Source of the DNA: Candidatus Metalachnospira gallinarum
Lineage (GTDB): Bacteria; Bacillota; Clostridia; Lachnospirales; Anaerotignaceae
Direction of reading: 5' to 3'
Length of the DNA stretch: 64,000 bases
Assembly (NCBI GenBank): GCA_904378045.1
Contig: CAJFHC010000010.1
Span: 1 to 64,000, forward strand
The notes under the pieces are model-generated. The model did not search any database and was not told the DNA's origin. It saw only the letters and a program-made list of their open reading frames with translations. Positions 25,166 to 34,045 of this stretch are shown here, piece after piece (the first letter of the stretch is position 1; the number at the start of each line of letters is the position of its first letter). A program made the translations under genes and the position numbers.

Positions 25166-26263
25166 ATGAAATTAGGAATCGTCGGTCTTCCCAACGTCGG
25201 AAAAAGCACTCTTTTCAATTCTATGACATCGGGAAAGGCCGAAGCCGCCAACTATCCGTTCTGCACCATTGATCCCAACGTGGGCATAGTGGCAGTACCG
25301 GATGAAAGAGTAGATAACCTCGCTAAATTATATAACTCGGCAAAAATAACCCCCGCCGTTATCGAATTTGTCGATATCGCCGGACTTGTAAAGGGCGCGA
25401 GCAAAGGAGAGGGCCTTGGAAACAAGTTCCTTTCACACATCCGTGAAGTTGACGCCATCGTGCATGTCGTCCGTTGTTTTGACGATCCCAACGTCGTGCA
25501 TGTCGACGGCTCCATTGACCCGGTAAGGGATATAGAGACCATCAATCTCGAGCTTATTTTCTCCGACCTTGAGATACTTGAAAGAAGAATAGCCAAAACG
25601 ACCAAAGCTGCCCAGGGAGACAAGAGCCTTAGAAAGGAGCTTGTCATCCTTGAAAAACTCAAGGAAGGTCTTGAGGAAGGCAAGGTTGCCCGCCTTATAG
25701 AATTTGACGATCCGGATGACAAGGCTTTTGTCGACAGTCTCACCCTTCTTACTCAGAAGCCCGTGCTTTACGCCGCCAATGTCTCCGAGGACGATTTGGC
25801 CGATGACGGAGAAAATAACGAATATGTCAAAAAAGTTAGAGACTACGCTAAAAACGAGGGTTCGGAAGTATTTGTACTCTGCGCCAAAATCGAGGAGGAG
25901 ATCGCCGAGCTTGACAACGACGAGAAAAAAGAGTTCCTCGCCGATCTGGGCGTTGGCTCCAGCGGACTTGACAGGCTCATCGCCGCAAGCTACAAGCTCC
26001 TCGGCCTCATAAGCTACCTCACGGCCGGCCCCACGGAATCAAGGGCATGGACAATAACCAACGGCACTAAGGCTCCCGGAGCCGCCGGAAAAATACACAG
26101 CGATTTTGAGAGAGGCTTTATCCGCGCCGAGGTCGTAAGCTATGAGGATCTCATGCGTCTCGGTTCATATAACGCCGCCAAAGAGCAGGGTCTTGTCCGC
26201 TCCGAAGGCAAGGAATATGTGGTAAAAGACGGAGACGTCATTCTTTTCAGATTCAACGTATAA
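25166..26263 (+). CDS. ychF: Ribosome-binding ATPase YchF (OLA1-type)
   Basis: This 365-residue Obg-related P-loop ATPase binds ribosomes and is linked to translation and oxidative stress responses. It has the P-loop GLPNVGKST, G3 DIAGLVKGA, and the atypical NVSED in place of NKxD, which switches preference to ATP. The C-terminal TGS domain (RAWTITNGTKAPGAAGKIH) is present. The start MKLGIVG follows AAAGGACG; an ATG 18 nt earlier was rejected. Length matches the family. Confidence 0.97.
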   Translation: MKLGIVGLPNVGKSTLFNSMTSGKAEAANYPFCTIDPNVGIVAVPDERVDNLAKLYNSAKITPAVIEFVDIAGLVKGASKGEGLGNKFLSHIREVDAIVHVVRCFDDPNVVHVDGSIDPVRDIETINLELIFSDLEILERRIAKTTKAAQGDKSLRKELVILEKLKEGLEEGKVARLIEFDDPDDKAFVDSLTLLTQKPVLYAANVSEDDLADDGENNEYVKKVRDYAKNEGSEVFVLCAKIEEEIAELDNDEKKEFLADLGVGSSGLDRLIAASYKLLGLISYLTAGPTESRAWTITNGTKAPGAAGKIHSDFERGFIRAEVVSYEDLMRLGSYNAAKEQGLVRSEGKEYVVKDGDVILFRFNV

Positions 26264-26271
26264 TCTAAAAT

Positions 26272-26312
26272 CCCCGTTTGCCGGATGTTTTTTCGGACAG
26301 ACGGGGTTTTTT
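26272..26312 (+). terminator. Terminator of ychF
   Basis: CCCCGT pairs with ACGGGG at the base of a longer imperfect stem, followed by TTTTTT. Confidence 0.75.
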
Positions 26313-26410
26313 CGCGTCTTTTTCGCCGTTAAAAAAATATCTTTCCGGAATATAATATTAAACTGGGGCGCGATAAGGCCCTCACCGCAAAAATTATCGG
26401 AGGAACAGCA

Positions 26411-27748
26411 ATGGAAAACAACTATTTAACGGAAAAAAATCCTATGAGCGTTTTGGTATATTTTTCTTTGCCGATAATCATAGGGAATCTTTTTCAGCAG
26501 ACATACACAATGGCGGATTCGGCCATCGTCGGCCGATATGTGGGAGAAGGCGCCCTGGCGGCCGTCGGAGCGTCCTATTCGCTTACGAATATATTTATAT
26601 GCATTGCCATAGGCGGAGGAATAGGTTCTTCCGTGATCGTAAGCCGGTATTTCGGGGCGGAACGGTTTGAAAAAATGAAAACGGCGGTCTATACGTCCCT
26701 TGCTGTTTTTCTTTTCATAAGCCTTCTTCTCGGCGGATTCGGACTGATGTTCAGCCGGGAGATACTTTCTTTGCTCAACACTCCCTCCGATGTTTTTGAC
26801 ATGGCTGTAGAATATTTGAACATATATTTTCTCGGGCTTCCCCTTCTTTTTATGTATAATGTTCTTTCATCCATGTTCAATGCCCTCGGAAAATCGAGGA
26901 TACCGCTTTATTTTCTTATATTCTCCTCGGTTTTCAACGTGATACTTGACTGGATACTTGTGACCCAATTCGATATGGGCGTTTCCGGCGTCGCCTGGGC
27001 AACTCTCATCGCCCAGGGAATATCCGCCGTACTGTCCTTCATCGCTCTTATGGCTCAATTCAAAAAGCTTGCCCCGGTCAGGGCAAAGCCCTTTGACTTC
27101 GGCGAGCTTGTTCCAATGGCAAAAATATCTCTGCCGTCGATTTTGCAGCAGTCCACGGTGTCCATAGGTATGATGCTTGTGCAGTCCGTGGTAAACAGCT
27201 TCGGCTCCGAGGCTCTTGCCGGATTTTCCGCCGCGATGAGGATAGAAGCCATATGCGTCGTTCCCATGAGCGGCATAGGAAACGCCATGTCATCCTACAC
27301 GGCGCAGAACATTGGCGCTGACAAATATTCCAGAGTCGGCGAGGGCTACCGCGCGGCAAACAAACTTGTGCTTATATGCGCGGCCGTCATACTCGTTGTT
27401 CTTGAGCTTTTCAACCGGCAGCTCATCGAGATATTCCTCGGCGCAGACGGAACGGCCACCGCCGTGTCCACGGGACGCGACTATCTTATATTTATGGGAT
27501 TTTTCTTCTGTTTCATTGGATTTAAAATGGCTGTCGACGGTCTTCTCCGAGGAGCCGGCGATATGAAAATGTTTACCGTCGCGAATATCGTGAACCTTTT
27601 TATAAGAGTATTTGTCGCCATGGTGTTCGCTCCCCGGTACGGTATACACATGGTGTGGGTAGCCGTTCCCATCGGCTGGTTCGTAAACTGGGCGATTTCC
27701 TTCTCTCAGTACCGCACAGGAAAATGGAAAAAGATATACGAAAAATAA
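26411..27748 (+). CDS. MATE family efflux transporter
   Basis: This 445-residue protein of the MATE superfamily probably exports drugs or metabolites using a sodium or proton gradient. It has about twelve membrane segments, with the family features FSLPIIIGNLFQQTYTMADSAIVG (key words PIIIGNLFQQTY and ADSAIVG) and, at the start of the second half, ISLPSILQQSTVSIGMMLVQ. SD GGAGG lies 7 nt before the ATG. The gene stands alone and the substrate cannot be inferred. Confidence 0.93.
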   Translation: MENNYLTEKNPMSVLVYFSLPIIIGNLFQQTYTMADSAIVGRYVGEGALAAVGASYSLTNIFICIAIGGGIGSSVIVSRYFGAERFEKMKTAVYTSLAVFLFISLLLGGFGLMFSREILSLLNTPSDVFDMAVEYLNIYFLGLPLLFMYNVLSSMFNALGKSRIPLYFLIFSSVFNVILDWILVTQFDMGVSGVAWATLIAQGISAVLSFIALMAQFKKLAPVRAKPFDFGELVPMAKISLPSILQQSTVSIGMMLVQSVVNSFGSEALAGFSAAMRIEAICVVPMSGIGNAMSSYTAQNIGADKYSRVGEGYRAANKLVLICAAVILVVLELFNRQLIEIFLGADGTATAVSTGRDYLIFMGFFFCFIGFKMAVDGLLRGAGDMKMFTVANIVNLFIRVFVAMVFAPRYGIHMVWVAVPIGWFVNWAISFSQYRTGKWKKIYEK

Positions 27749-27755
27749 CAAAAAC

Positions 27756-27797
27756 AAAAGCGGGCAAAGCCTTTATCTTCGGCAAGTCCGCTTTTCT
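27756..27797. terminator. Terminator between MATE gene and lipoprotein gene
   Basis: AAAAGCGG pairs with CCGCTTTT, with an inner GGC/GCC extension. The convergent neighbours can both use it. Confidence 0.75.
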
Positions 27798-27807
27798 CAT
27801 TCTATAT

Positions 27808-28278
27808 TCAGATCGTAGACACGTCGCACTGAGCGTCTTCGTAGAAGGTCACCTGCACCGTTGAAGCGATGTCAAAGCCGTAATATTCGGTGGTGTTGTC
27901 CTCCGAGTCTATAACACAGATGTCGTATTCCTTGCCTGTTTCCATTCCAGGAACAGAAATTATGACCTTCTGTCCATCGGTTATGGGTGAGGAAATAAGA
28001 TTGTTTCCCCAGTCTCCCGATCCGTTTTCGGAAACATATATCTCCGTTATTCCCGTTCCCATAAGATTAGCCGCATAAAACTGATTCTCGGAAAGTCCTT
28101 CTATCTCAGTTTGCGTAATCTGGGCTATGGCTGTCCTGTCCGCCGCTGTCTGCGTGCTTTCGCTTCCGTTCTCCGCGCTTTCACCTGCCGCAGTGTTTTC
28201 CGTTTCGTCCGATCCGCATCCCGTAAAGGCCAGAGCGATGACCGCCGCCGATATGAGCGCTAAAATTCTTTTTTTCAT
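27808..28278 (-). CDS. Unknown lipoprotein
   Basis: This 156-residue protein has a signal peptide with lipobox AFTGC (MKKRILALISAAVIALAFTGC), a Glu/Ser/Thr/Ala-rich linker to about residue 50, and one small beta-rich domain of about 100 residues (FYAANLMGTGITEIYVSENGSGDWG by key words NLMGTGITEIYVS and GSGDWG). I do not recognise the domain with certainty. It faces the outside of the membrane. It is monocistronic with a good SD (GGAGGTAGACGG). Confidence 0.75.
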   Translation of the reverse strand: MKKRILALISAAVIALAFTGCGSDETENTAAGESAENGSESTQTAADRTAIAQITQTEIEGLSENQFYAANLMGTGITEIYVSENGSGDWGNNLISSPITDGQKVIISVPGMETGKEYDICVIDSEDNTTEYYGFDIASTVQVTFYEDAQCDVSTI

Positions 28279-28404
28279 CCGTCTACCTCCGCTTCTTTTC
28301 TAACCACGCCATTATACTAAAGCGATGTATAAAAGTCAATCTTGTTCTACATATTTTAATCTTTGTCTAAATATTATAATAACCCTGTAAGCCTCTTATA
28401 ATGC

Positions 28405-28435
28405 AAAAGGGGCTTCCCTTTACTCGGAAAGCCCC
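28405..28435 (-). terminator. Terminator of the 28-32 kb leftward gene run
   Basis: GGGGCTTTCC pairs with GGAAGCCCC around GAGTAAAG, followed by TTTTGC on the minus strand, just after the last gene. Confidence 0.75.
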
Positions 28436-28453
28436 GGCTTGGCTTTATGTATA

Positions 28454-28933
28454 TTATTTCTTTACAAGTTTTTTATTGTTTCTTGCCAGTTCATAATCCG
28501 GCAGAAGATTTCTTTTCATCATCGCCTCAAGGGTCTTTATCATGTCAACCTCCGGCATGCCTATCTCATCGGCAAGCATCGGCACCATAAGCGTTCCTTC
28601 GTCCTCGACCTCAAATATCACCCTTCTGTAGGTCTTTGATTTTTTATATCCCTCATAGCCCATTCTGGCGAAAACGACTCCGGAAATTCCGTAAATAGCG
28701 CAATAGGCCATATAGGAGTCCCCAAGTAGGTAAGCCACCGTCACGGCTCCGACCATAAACAGCGCGCCAAATACCATTGAAATAAGTCCGAGATTAAGAC
28801 AGGTCTTTCTGCTGAACTGTCCCCTCTTCCACGCCAAAAAAGCTCCGAGAGGCCATATCAGCGCCGTTACTATCACAATAAACACCCAGCTGCAATATAA
28901 TGGGATCCTGTCTTTGTCATTAGCAATACTCAT
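28454..28933 (-). CDS. Unknown membrane protein with cytoplasmic tail
   Basis: This 159-residue protein has three hydrophobic segments in the first 90 residues (WVFIVIVTALIWPLGAFLAW, LGLISMVFGALFMVGAVTVAYL by parts, and MAYCAIYGISGVVFAR). A cytoplasmic tail with EVEDEGTLMVPMLADEIGM then LKTLEAMMKRNL-type helices could be a small helix-turn-helix-like or interaction module. It lies 34 bp after the CARF nuclease gene on the same strand and ends the operon. Function unknown. Confidence 0.65.
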   Translation of the reverse strand: MSIANDKDRIPLYCSWVFIVIVTALIWPLGAFLAWKRGQFSRKTCLNLGLISMVFGALFMVGAVTVAYLLGDSYMAYCAIYGISGVVFARMGYEGYKKSKTYRRVIFEVEDEGTLMVPMLADEIGMPEVDMIKTLEAMMKRNLLPDYELARNNKKLVKK

Positions 28934-28967
28934 AATATTTACTTCCTTTCCCCGAAATTTCCGCCGC

Positions 28968-30155
28968 TTATACTCTACGCCATTTCAGAGCGACTATGTC
29001 CTGCTCGGTTATAGCTCTGTAGAGCCTCTCCCCAAAGTCACGGCTCTTTATGTCTTTTCTGTCAAGCACTATTATACCAAATTCCTCGGCCTTTTTAAAG
29101 GTTCCCGTATTTTTTATTTTATCGTCGCCCGATGTAACGATAACTCCCTTTGAGAACCAGCCTCCAAGCCTCTTTTTCTGTATATAGAGCTCGTTGATGT
29201 CAGGAGTTGATATTCCCCTCAGCTTACATGATATGAATACCGGAATGGAATTTTCCATTATTATAACGTCTATCTCGTTTCCGGCAGCTCTTATATCGTC
29301 ATAGGCGTCCCAGTCTATCATTGCGCCCAGCTTTACGTCCGAAAATTTTCCAAGCCTCTTCGCGCTTATGAAAACGAACATCTCAAGCCAGAGTCCGTAG
29401 GTCGTCATATATGTTTTCGCCTCAGGATAGAGGTAAGTAAAACTGACTCTGTTATTTGACATGCTAAGATTTTTTATAAATCCGTTTTTCTCAAACGCCT
29501 CAAGCATTCCGGGATTCGGCCTGTATTTTCTTCCGTCCTTATGGATGAACGTCATATTGGCGGAAAAATTCAGCCCGTATTCCATCACCGAATTTACGGC
29601 CTGAAGGTATCCGCATGTATAGCTCCAGTTCCTTAGGTCCTTGAATATATAATGGCACATATTCAATATGCTGTCATAATTTTTCTCGTCCGGCTCCCTG
29701 TGGGACTCGCCGACAAACTGGGCCCCTTTTGCGTCCATAAAGTCGTCGAGTGTAAGGCGCACCGTGTCCATTGTAAAATCCGGATCGTCTATGTCCATTA
29801 TTTTACCCGCGGCTATATCCGTGTAATACATCCTTATGTGCCCGTCAAGCCCCGCCCTGTGTCCGGCGATCATCATAAGCTCGCTTCCTCCGGTGAGCTC
29901 CATAACGCAGTCACCGTATTTTTTAATGACTCCGGACGTTTTGCCGTATATATCCCTTACGTTATTTATGTCCACCGGTATTTTTTCCAGCTTTATCCCC
30001 GGAAGATGCTTTTTGAAGCACTTTTTAAGGGCGGCAAAATATTTGTCGTCGGTAACGGCGCTGTCGTATATATATACTATTCTGTCAGGCTTTATGGTCA
30101 GAACGGAAAGTATGTTTTTAATTGTGTCTTTGTCAAAAAACTCTATAAGCGTCAT
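28968..30155 (-). CDS. CARF domain - PD-(D/E)XK nuclease (DUF1887, Card1/Can2-like)
   Basis: This is a 395-residue two-domain protein. Residues 1-150 form a Rossmann-like CARF domain with the ligand-loop motif CVMELTGGSELMMIAG (TGG at 88-90). The C-terminal third is a restriction-endonuclease fold with E258 in GLWLEMFVFI and NEIDVIIMENSIPVFISCK, giving D296 and K311; the usual ExK is SxK here (S309). Characterised family members (Card1, Can2) are activated by cyclic tetra-adenylate made by type III CRISPR complexes and cut nucleic acid. No CRISPR array or cas gene is in this window. Instead the gene lies 15 bp after gerW and is probably cotranscribed with ytfI-gerW, so its activator and role are open. 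Confidence 0.85.
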   Translation of the reverse strand: MTLIEFFDKDTIKNILSVLTIKPDRIVYIYDSAVTDDKYFAALKKCFKKHLPGIKLEKIPVDINNVRDIYGKTSGVIKKYGDCVMELTGGSELMMIAGHRAGLDGHIRMYYTDIAAGKIMDIDDPDFTMDTVRLTLDDFMDAKGAQFVGESHREPDEKNYDSILNMCHYIFKDLRNWSYTCGYLQAVNSVMEYGLNFSANMTFIHKDGRKYRPNPGMLEAFEKNGFIKNLSMSNNRVSFTYLYPEAKTYMTTYGLWLEMFVFISAKRLGKFSDVKLGAMIDWDAYDDIRAAGNEIDVIIMENSIPVFISCKLRGISTPDINELYIQKKRLGGWFSKGVIVTSGDDKIKNTGTFKKAEEFGIIVLDRKDIKSRDFGERLYRAITEQDIVALKWRRV

Positions 30156-30170
30156 AATTCTGTCCGGCTG

Positions 30171-30566
30171 TTACTCAATTACCGTCTTTTCCTCAAATAC
30201 CGTCTCTTCTTCCTTCTTTTCTCCCTTGCCCTTCTTTCCGAAGGCCGAGCCAAAGTTGAGCTTTGCAGCTATTCCGGGAGCCATGTCTATGAGCTTGCTT
30301 ACGGCGTCCTGGTTTTTGATGTTGATGAGCTGCACGCTTCCGTTGACTATGGCGATGACCGCGCTGGGAGTTATTTTTGCTCCGAGTCCGCCTCCGCCGG
30401 CTCCGTTTTCGGCTCCTCCGGCCCCGACGCCAACAGAAACGTCAACAAGCGGAATGAGCGTTACCTCTCCCACCTTTACGGCGTCTCCGACTACCGTTTT
30501 TGAGGATACAAAGTCCTCTACTTTATTCATTAAAGTTTCAAGATTTCCCGCTGTGTTATTTGCCAT
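30171..30566 (-). CDS. gerW: GerW family sporulation protein (YtfJ)
   Basis: This 131-residue spore protein is required for normal germination in Bacillus. The start MANNTAGNLETLMNKVEDF follows GGGTGATAAAA. The glycine-rich core VSVGVGAGGAENGAGGGGLGAK (key part GAGGGGLGAK) and the following ITPSAVIAIVNG are diagnostic, and the tail is Lys/Glu-rich. It overlaps the end of ytfI by 11 bp, as in Bacillus where ytfI and ytfJ are neighbours. Confidence 0.95.
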   Translation of the reverse strand: MANNTAGNLETLMNKVEDFVSSKTVVGDAVKVGEVTLIPLVDVSVGVGAGGAENGAGGGGLGAKITPSAVIAIVNGSVQLINIKNQDAVSKLIDMAPGIAAKLNFGSAFGKKGKGEKKEEETVFEEKTVIE

Positions 30567-31701
30567 TTTTATCACCCTTTATCAATAGTATTATTATTTT
30601 TCTCACCGGTTTTACGGCTATAAATCTTAATATATAAAACATCAGGAAGGCGGGGACTATATATCCCTTTATTCTTGTCTCGCCCTCAATGATCTCTCTG
30701 TCGAACACGGCCTGAACTTCTATTCTTTTATTCAGAACGCCGTTAAGGCTCCATGCCGCCCCGACTATTCGTCCCGTAAGTGAAGGATCTGACAGGCCCA
30801 GCTTTCCAACAAGATAAAAGTCCTTCGGCTTAACGCTTCTGAATATGGACTTTATAAGCCTGACTGCCGCCGATATGAGCTTTTTCCTCTCGTCCTTCGG
30901 CATCTTTATGAAATACTCGGCGTTCAGGCTTACGCTCTTTTCTTCGCTCTCCGCTTTTTTATCTTCTTTTCCGTCTTCTTTTTTATCGTCATTATTGCCT
31001 TTTTGGGCAGGCTCGGCGTTTGCTCCTTCATTTTTCCCGTACGATTTTTTGATCCCGACGGCTGGCTTTTTAGCGGCTTCTTCAGCATTACCGTCATCGT
31101 CACGCATTTTGACGTATTTGATTTTTATATCGCCCTTTTGCGCCGGCTTTTCCTTTATTTCTTTTCTGATGTCGGCCAGCCTGACGACCCTTACCGCCGG
31201 CTCTCTTTCCTCCGCCGTGATATTTTCCCAGTCTGCCGGAGAGGACGGCTCATAGTTTCGCCTTTCCGGCTCGATTTTGACCGCCGGAGTTTCCCTCTTC
31301 TTTGCCTGAGGAATCGGGTGCTGTTCCCCCTTTTTCACGGCGCCGTTTTTTTGCGGCTCCGTTTTTTTCGGAATTTCAACGGGCTTCTTTTCGGCCTTTT
31401 CGTCTTTAACGGCCGAATTTTCATCCTCTTTTTCATCTGGCTCATTTTCAAAGGCTTTAAGTCTCTTTCCGAATATCCTCACGGAAGTAGATACACCGCC
31501 GTCCTTATATCCGAGATCTATCCTCAATATCCCGAAAAGCGCCTTCACTTTGGCCGCCGCCATCGTCTTATCATATTTTTCGCCCTTTATCTCATAAAAC
31601 ACAGGACAGAATATGATGACCAGAAAAAGTATCAAAACAGCGGCTATTGCCCAAAGAACAGCTTTGCCTGCCGTTTTAAGTATTTTCAAAAACATCGTCA
31701 T
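30556..31701 (-). CDS. ytfI: DUF2953 membrane protein (YtfI-like)
   Basis: This 381-residue protein has an N-terminal membrane helix (AVLWAIAAVLILFLVIIFC) and the DUF2953 start FYEIKGEKYDKTMAAAKVK. A long charged insertion of about 170 residues rich in Lys, Glu, Pro and Ala follows, then the conserved C-terminal part (YLVGKLGLSDPSLTGRIVGA ... IIEGETRIKGYI). The low-complexity insertion makes it longer than typical family members. Adjacency to gerW supports a spore envelope function. The start overlaps the stop of the upstream gene as ATGA. Confidence 0.85.
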   Translation of the reverse strand: MTMFLKILKTAGKAVLWAIAAVLILFLVIIFCPVFYEIKGEKYDKTMAAAKVKALFGILRIDLGYKDGGVSTSVRIFGKRLKAFENEPDEKEDENSAVKDEKAEKKPVEIPKKTEPQKNGAVKKGEQHPIPQAKKRETPAVKIEPERRNYEPSSPADWENITAEEREPAVRVVRLADIRKEIKEKPAQKGDIKIKYVKMRDDDGNAEEAAKKPAVGIKKSYGKNEGANAEPAQKGNNDDKKEDGKEDKKAESEEKSVSLNAEYFIKMPKDERKKLISAAVRLIKSIFRSVKPKDFYLVGKLGLSDPSLTGRIVGAAWSLNGVLNKRIEVQAVFDREIIEGETRIKGYIVPAFLMFYILRFIAVKPVRKIIILLIKGDKNGK

Positions 31702-32393
31702 AGGCTTCTCCTCTTTTTGTCAGCCATATACAGTCCAACGCCGGTGATTATGAATACCAACGGAACAACGGCGCAGTACAGAGCCGTCTTTAACGCCATA
31801 TCCGCGAAAAAAGGCTCTACAAGTATATTTATAACCAGATCCTCGGCAGGATCAAGTATCCACAGATCGTTGCTGAAAAACAGCTTATGAAACACGATAA
31901 AGCAAGCGTTGAAATCCACGGCGGCCAATATTCCTATGACAAGGGCCACGGCCAATATTATGCCCGATACCACCGCCGAATATTTTATTAGCCTGTCAAG
32001 AGAAAACTTCTTTTTTACCGCCAGCGCAACTGTCAGCGCCGCGAATATGACGGCCGCCGCCTTTCTTACGGCGAATCCGCCGTCAAAAAGCGCCTTGCAG
32101 TCGGCCATATGTACCTTTTCTCTTTCGCTGAAAAAGTCCCTTGTCTCTCCGTTGACCTTGGTGACGATATTTTCCAGATCGTTTCTGCCGCCGTGCAGAT
32201 AATCCATAAGCTCGTCCATAACATACATTATGTCGTCCATTTCCATATCAATGTTTTGGGTAACGTCATATTTTTCAAACTCGTCCCTGAAATATCCCAT
32301 ATCGCCGAATACCGCCTGCGCCACGGCCGTAAGCAGGAGCATAATGACCAGCGCCAGCGCCGCCGTAAAAGTAATTATTTTTTCAATACGCAT
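31698..32393 (-). CDS. TIGR01906/DUF1461 family integral membrane protein
   Basis: This 231-residue protein has four membrane segments, one N-terminal (IITFTAALALVIMLLLTAVAQ) and three in the C-terminal half, separated by an external helical region with MYVMDELMDYLHGGRNDL. These match the TIGR01906 (DUF1461) family, whose function is unknown. It is translationally coupled to ytfI (ATGA) and overlaps the preceding gene by 11 bp, so the unit is tightly packed. Confidence 0.8.
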   Translation of the reverse strand: MRIEKIITFTAALALVIMLLLTAVAQAVFGDMGYFRDEFEKYDVTQNIDMEMDDIMYVMDELMDYLHGGRNDLENIVTKVNGETRDFFSEREKVHMADCKALFDGGFAVRKAAAVIFAALTVALAVKKKFSLDRLIKYSAVVSGIILAVALVIGILAAVDFNACFIVFHKLFFSNDLWILDPAEDLVINILVEPFFADMALKTALYCAVVPLVFIITGVGLYMADKKRRSL

Positions 32394-32649
32394 TTGTATC
32401 CTCCAAAATGAATCTCAGCAGCTCAAAGGCTTCTCTCTTTCCTCCGGCCACTCCTATGACAGTATACTTTCCGGCGTTTCTCTCCGTAAGGAGCTGTCCG
32501 GACGACATTATCTCATATGAAAATCTGCCGTTATCCCTTACGCAGACGCAAAAAACTCCGGGCGCTGTTATGCCCATCTCCATAAGGCTCACAACCGCCG
32601 CCGTATCTTCTATGCTTTTTCCCACATAAAGCTCTTCGGCAAATCTCAT
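32383..32649 (-). CDS. Unknown small protein, first gene of the ytfI-gerW unit
   Basis: This 88-residue protein starts at the ATG 7 nt after GGAG (MRFAEELYVGKSIED). It is a soluble alpha/beta protein with AGKYTVIGVAGGKREAFELLRF near the C-terminus (key part VIGVAGGKREAF). No family was recognised. It overlaps the DUF1461 gene and so belongs to the same operon. Confidence 0.65.
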   Translation of the reverse strand: MRFAEELYVGKSIEDTAAVVSLMEMGITAPGVFCVCVRDNGRFSYEIMSSGQLLTERNAGKYTVIGVAGGKREAFELLRFILEDTNAY

Positions 32650-32761
32650 ACTATCACTCCAAAACATATATAGATTTAGTATACCAAATTTCGGCTGATT
32701 TGAAAACAACGGCGCGAATTTTTAATATAAAATACAAAAATTTAGTTTCGGCAATAAAAAT

Positions 32762-32790
32762 GGAGACACAACATCAGCAGTTATGTCTCC
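32762..32790 (-). terminator. Terminator of uppP
   Basis: GGAGACA pairs with TGTCTCC, followed by ATTTTTATT on the minus strand, immediately after uppP. Confidence 0.8.
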
Positions 32791-32796
32791 GTTTTT

Positions 32797-33621
32797 TTAT
32801 TTCAGCAGTCCAAAATACAACAATACGACAGCGCCCAAAACGATCCTGTACCATCCGAACACCTTAAAGTCATGCTTTTTGATATATGACATCAAAAATC
32901 TTATTACTATAACCGAAACTATGAAAGCCGATATCATTCCGGCAATGAGTATGGCTATTTCCATACCCTGAAACGCTCCGCCAAACTTGACCAGCTTCAA
33001 AAGGCTTGCGCCAAACATAACCGGTATCGCCAAGAAGAATGTGAACTCGGCCGCAACCGTTCTTGAAACTCCGATAAGAAGCGCGCCGACTATGGTCGCT
33101 CCGGAACGGGACGTCCCGGGAAACACCGCGGCGATGAGTTGGAAAAGGCCGATGATGAGAGCCGTCTGATATGTAATGTCGCCTATACGCCTTACCCTCG
33201 GCCTCATATGGCGGTTACGGTTCTCGATTAAAATAAACGCGATACCGAAAACAATGAGCGCAATACCGACGGTGGTGGAATTATAGAACAGCTCGTTTAT
33301 CTTGTCGTCAAGCAAAAGTCCGACAACGGCGGCTGGCACACAGGCCACAACGATCTTGAACCACATATTCATGATCCTCATATCCGTTTTTATGCCGCCC
33401 CTTTCCCTTCGAAACGGAAATATCTTTTTCCAGAATATGAGCACAACGGCAAGGATGGCGCCAAGCTGTATGACGACCTCGAACACATCCATAAACTCCT
33501 GCGACACATCAAGCGGCATAAACTCATTAAGAAGTATTATATGTCCCGTACTGCTTATGGGAAGCCACTCGGTTATTCCCTCTACGATACCAAAAATAAG
33601 AGCCTTTAAAATCTCAAGCAT
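32797..33621 (-). CDS. uppP: Undecaprenyl-diphosphatase (UppP/BacA)
   Basis: This 274-residue membrane enzyme recycles undecaprenyl pyrophosphate to the lipid carrier used in cell wall synthesis and gives bacitracin tolerance. Both family motifs are intact: GIVEGITEWLPISSTGH near the N-terminus and FPGTSRSGATI in the second half, which together form the active site. About eight membrane helices are visible. It is monocistronic. Confidence 0.96.
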   Translation of the reverse strand: MLEILKALIFGIVEGITEWLPISSTGHIILLNEFMPLDVSQEFMDVFEVVIQLGAILAVVLIFWKKIFPFRRERGGIKTDMRIMNMWFKIVVACVPAAVVGLLLDDKINELFYNSTTVGIALIVFGIAFILIENRNRHMRPRVRRIGDITYQTALIIGLFQLIAAVFPGTSRSGATIVGALLIGVSRTVAAEFTFFLAIPVMFGASLLKLVKFGGAFQGMEIAILIAGMISAFIVSVIVIRFLMSYIKKHDFKVFGWYRIVLGAVVLLYFGLLK

Positions 33622-33697
33622 AATAATTTCTCTCCATATAATTATTTGATGTTTCCGTTCAATTATAATCTCATACGGGGCATATTACAATTATTTT

Positions 33698-34045
33698 TTA
33701 TTTTTTTCTCAGCTCCGCTATTCCCATAACCGCCAGAAATCCGGAAAAAATTTTCCTTAAAACTTCCGAGTCAAGGCTAACCGCGGCAAAAGAACCCAAA
33801 GCTGCGGCCGCGAGCCCGAAAAGGACAATGGGCTTTACTACCTTTTTCTCTACGTTTCCATCCTTTATATGGGATATCAGTGCCGCGACGGCTGTAGGTA
33901 TAAAATATATCAGGTTTATGCCCTGGACGGACTGCTGGCTTATATCCGTCAGCATAACAAGAGCGGGTATAAGCACCGCTCCCCCTCCTATGCCCATACC
34001 GCTTATTATTCCCGAGGCGAATCCTATAACAGCCAGAAGTATCAT
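33698..34045 (-). CDS. TauE/SafE exporter, half-size subunit B
   Basis: This 115-residue protein corresponds to one repeat half of the TauE/SafE family (normal length about 250). It has three to four membrane helices and the glycine motif SGMGIGGGAVLIPALVM. It overlaps the preceding half-gene as ATGA. The two halves would have to combine into a heterodimeric anion or sulfur-compound exporter. The start is the ATG at the overlap. Confidence 0.8.
   Translation of the reverse strand: MILLAVIGFASGIISGMGIGGGAVLIPALVMLTDISQQSVQGINLIYFIPTAVAALISHIKDGNVEKKVVKPIVLFGLAAAALGSFAAVSLDSEVLRKIFSGFLAVMGIAELRKK

Noticed and set aside
31003-31890. 295-codon rightward ORF opposite ytfI
   Set aside because: It is the complement of the Lys/Glu/Pro-rich insertion of YtfI, with no SD and low-complexity Phe/Arg/Leu content.
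28279-33796. CRISPR array or cas genes near the CARF nuclease
   Set aside because: I saw no regularly spaced repeats and no cas-like protein in this stretch or elsewhere in the window.
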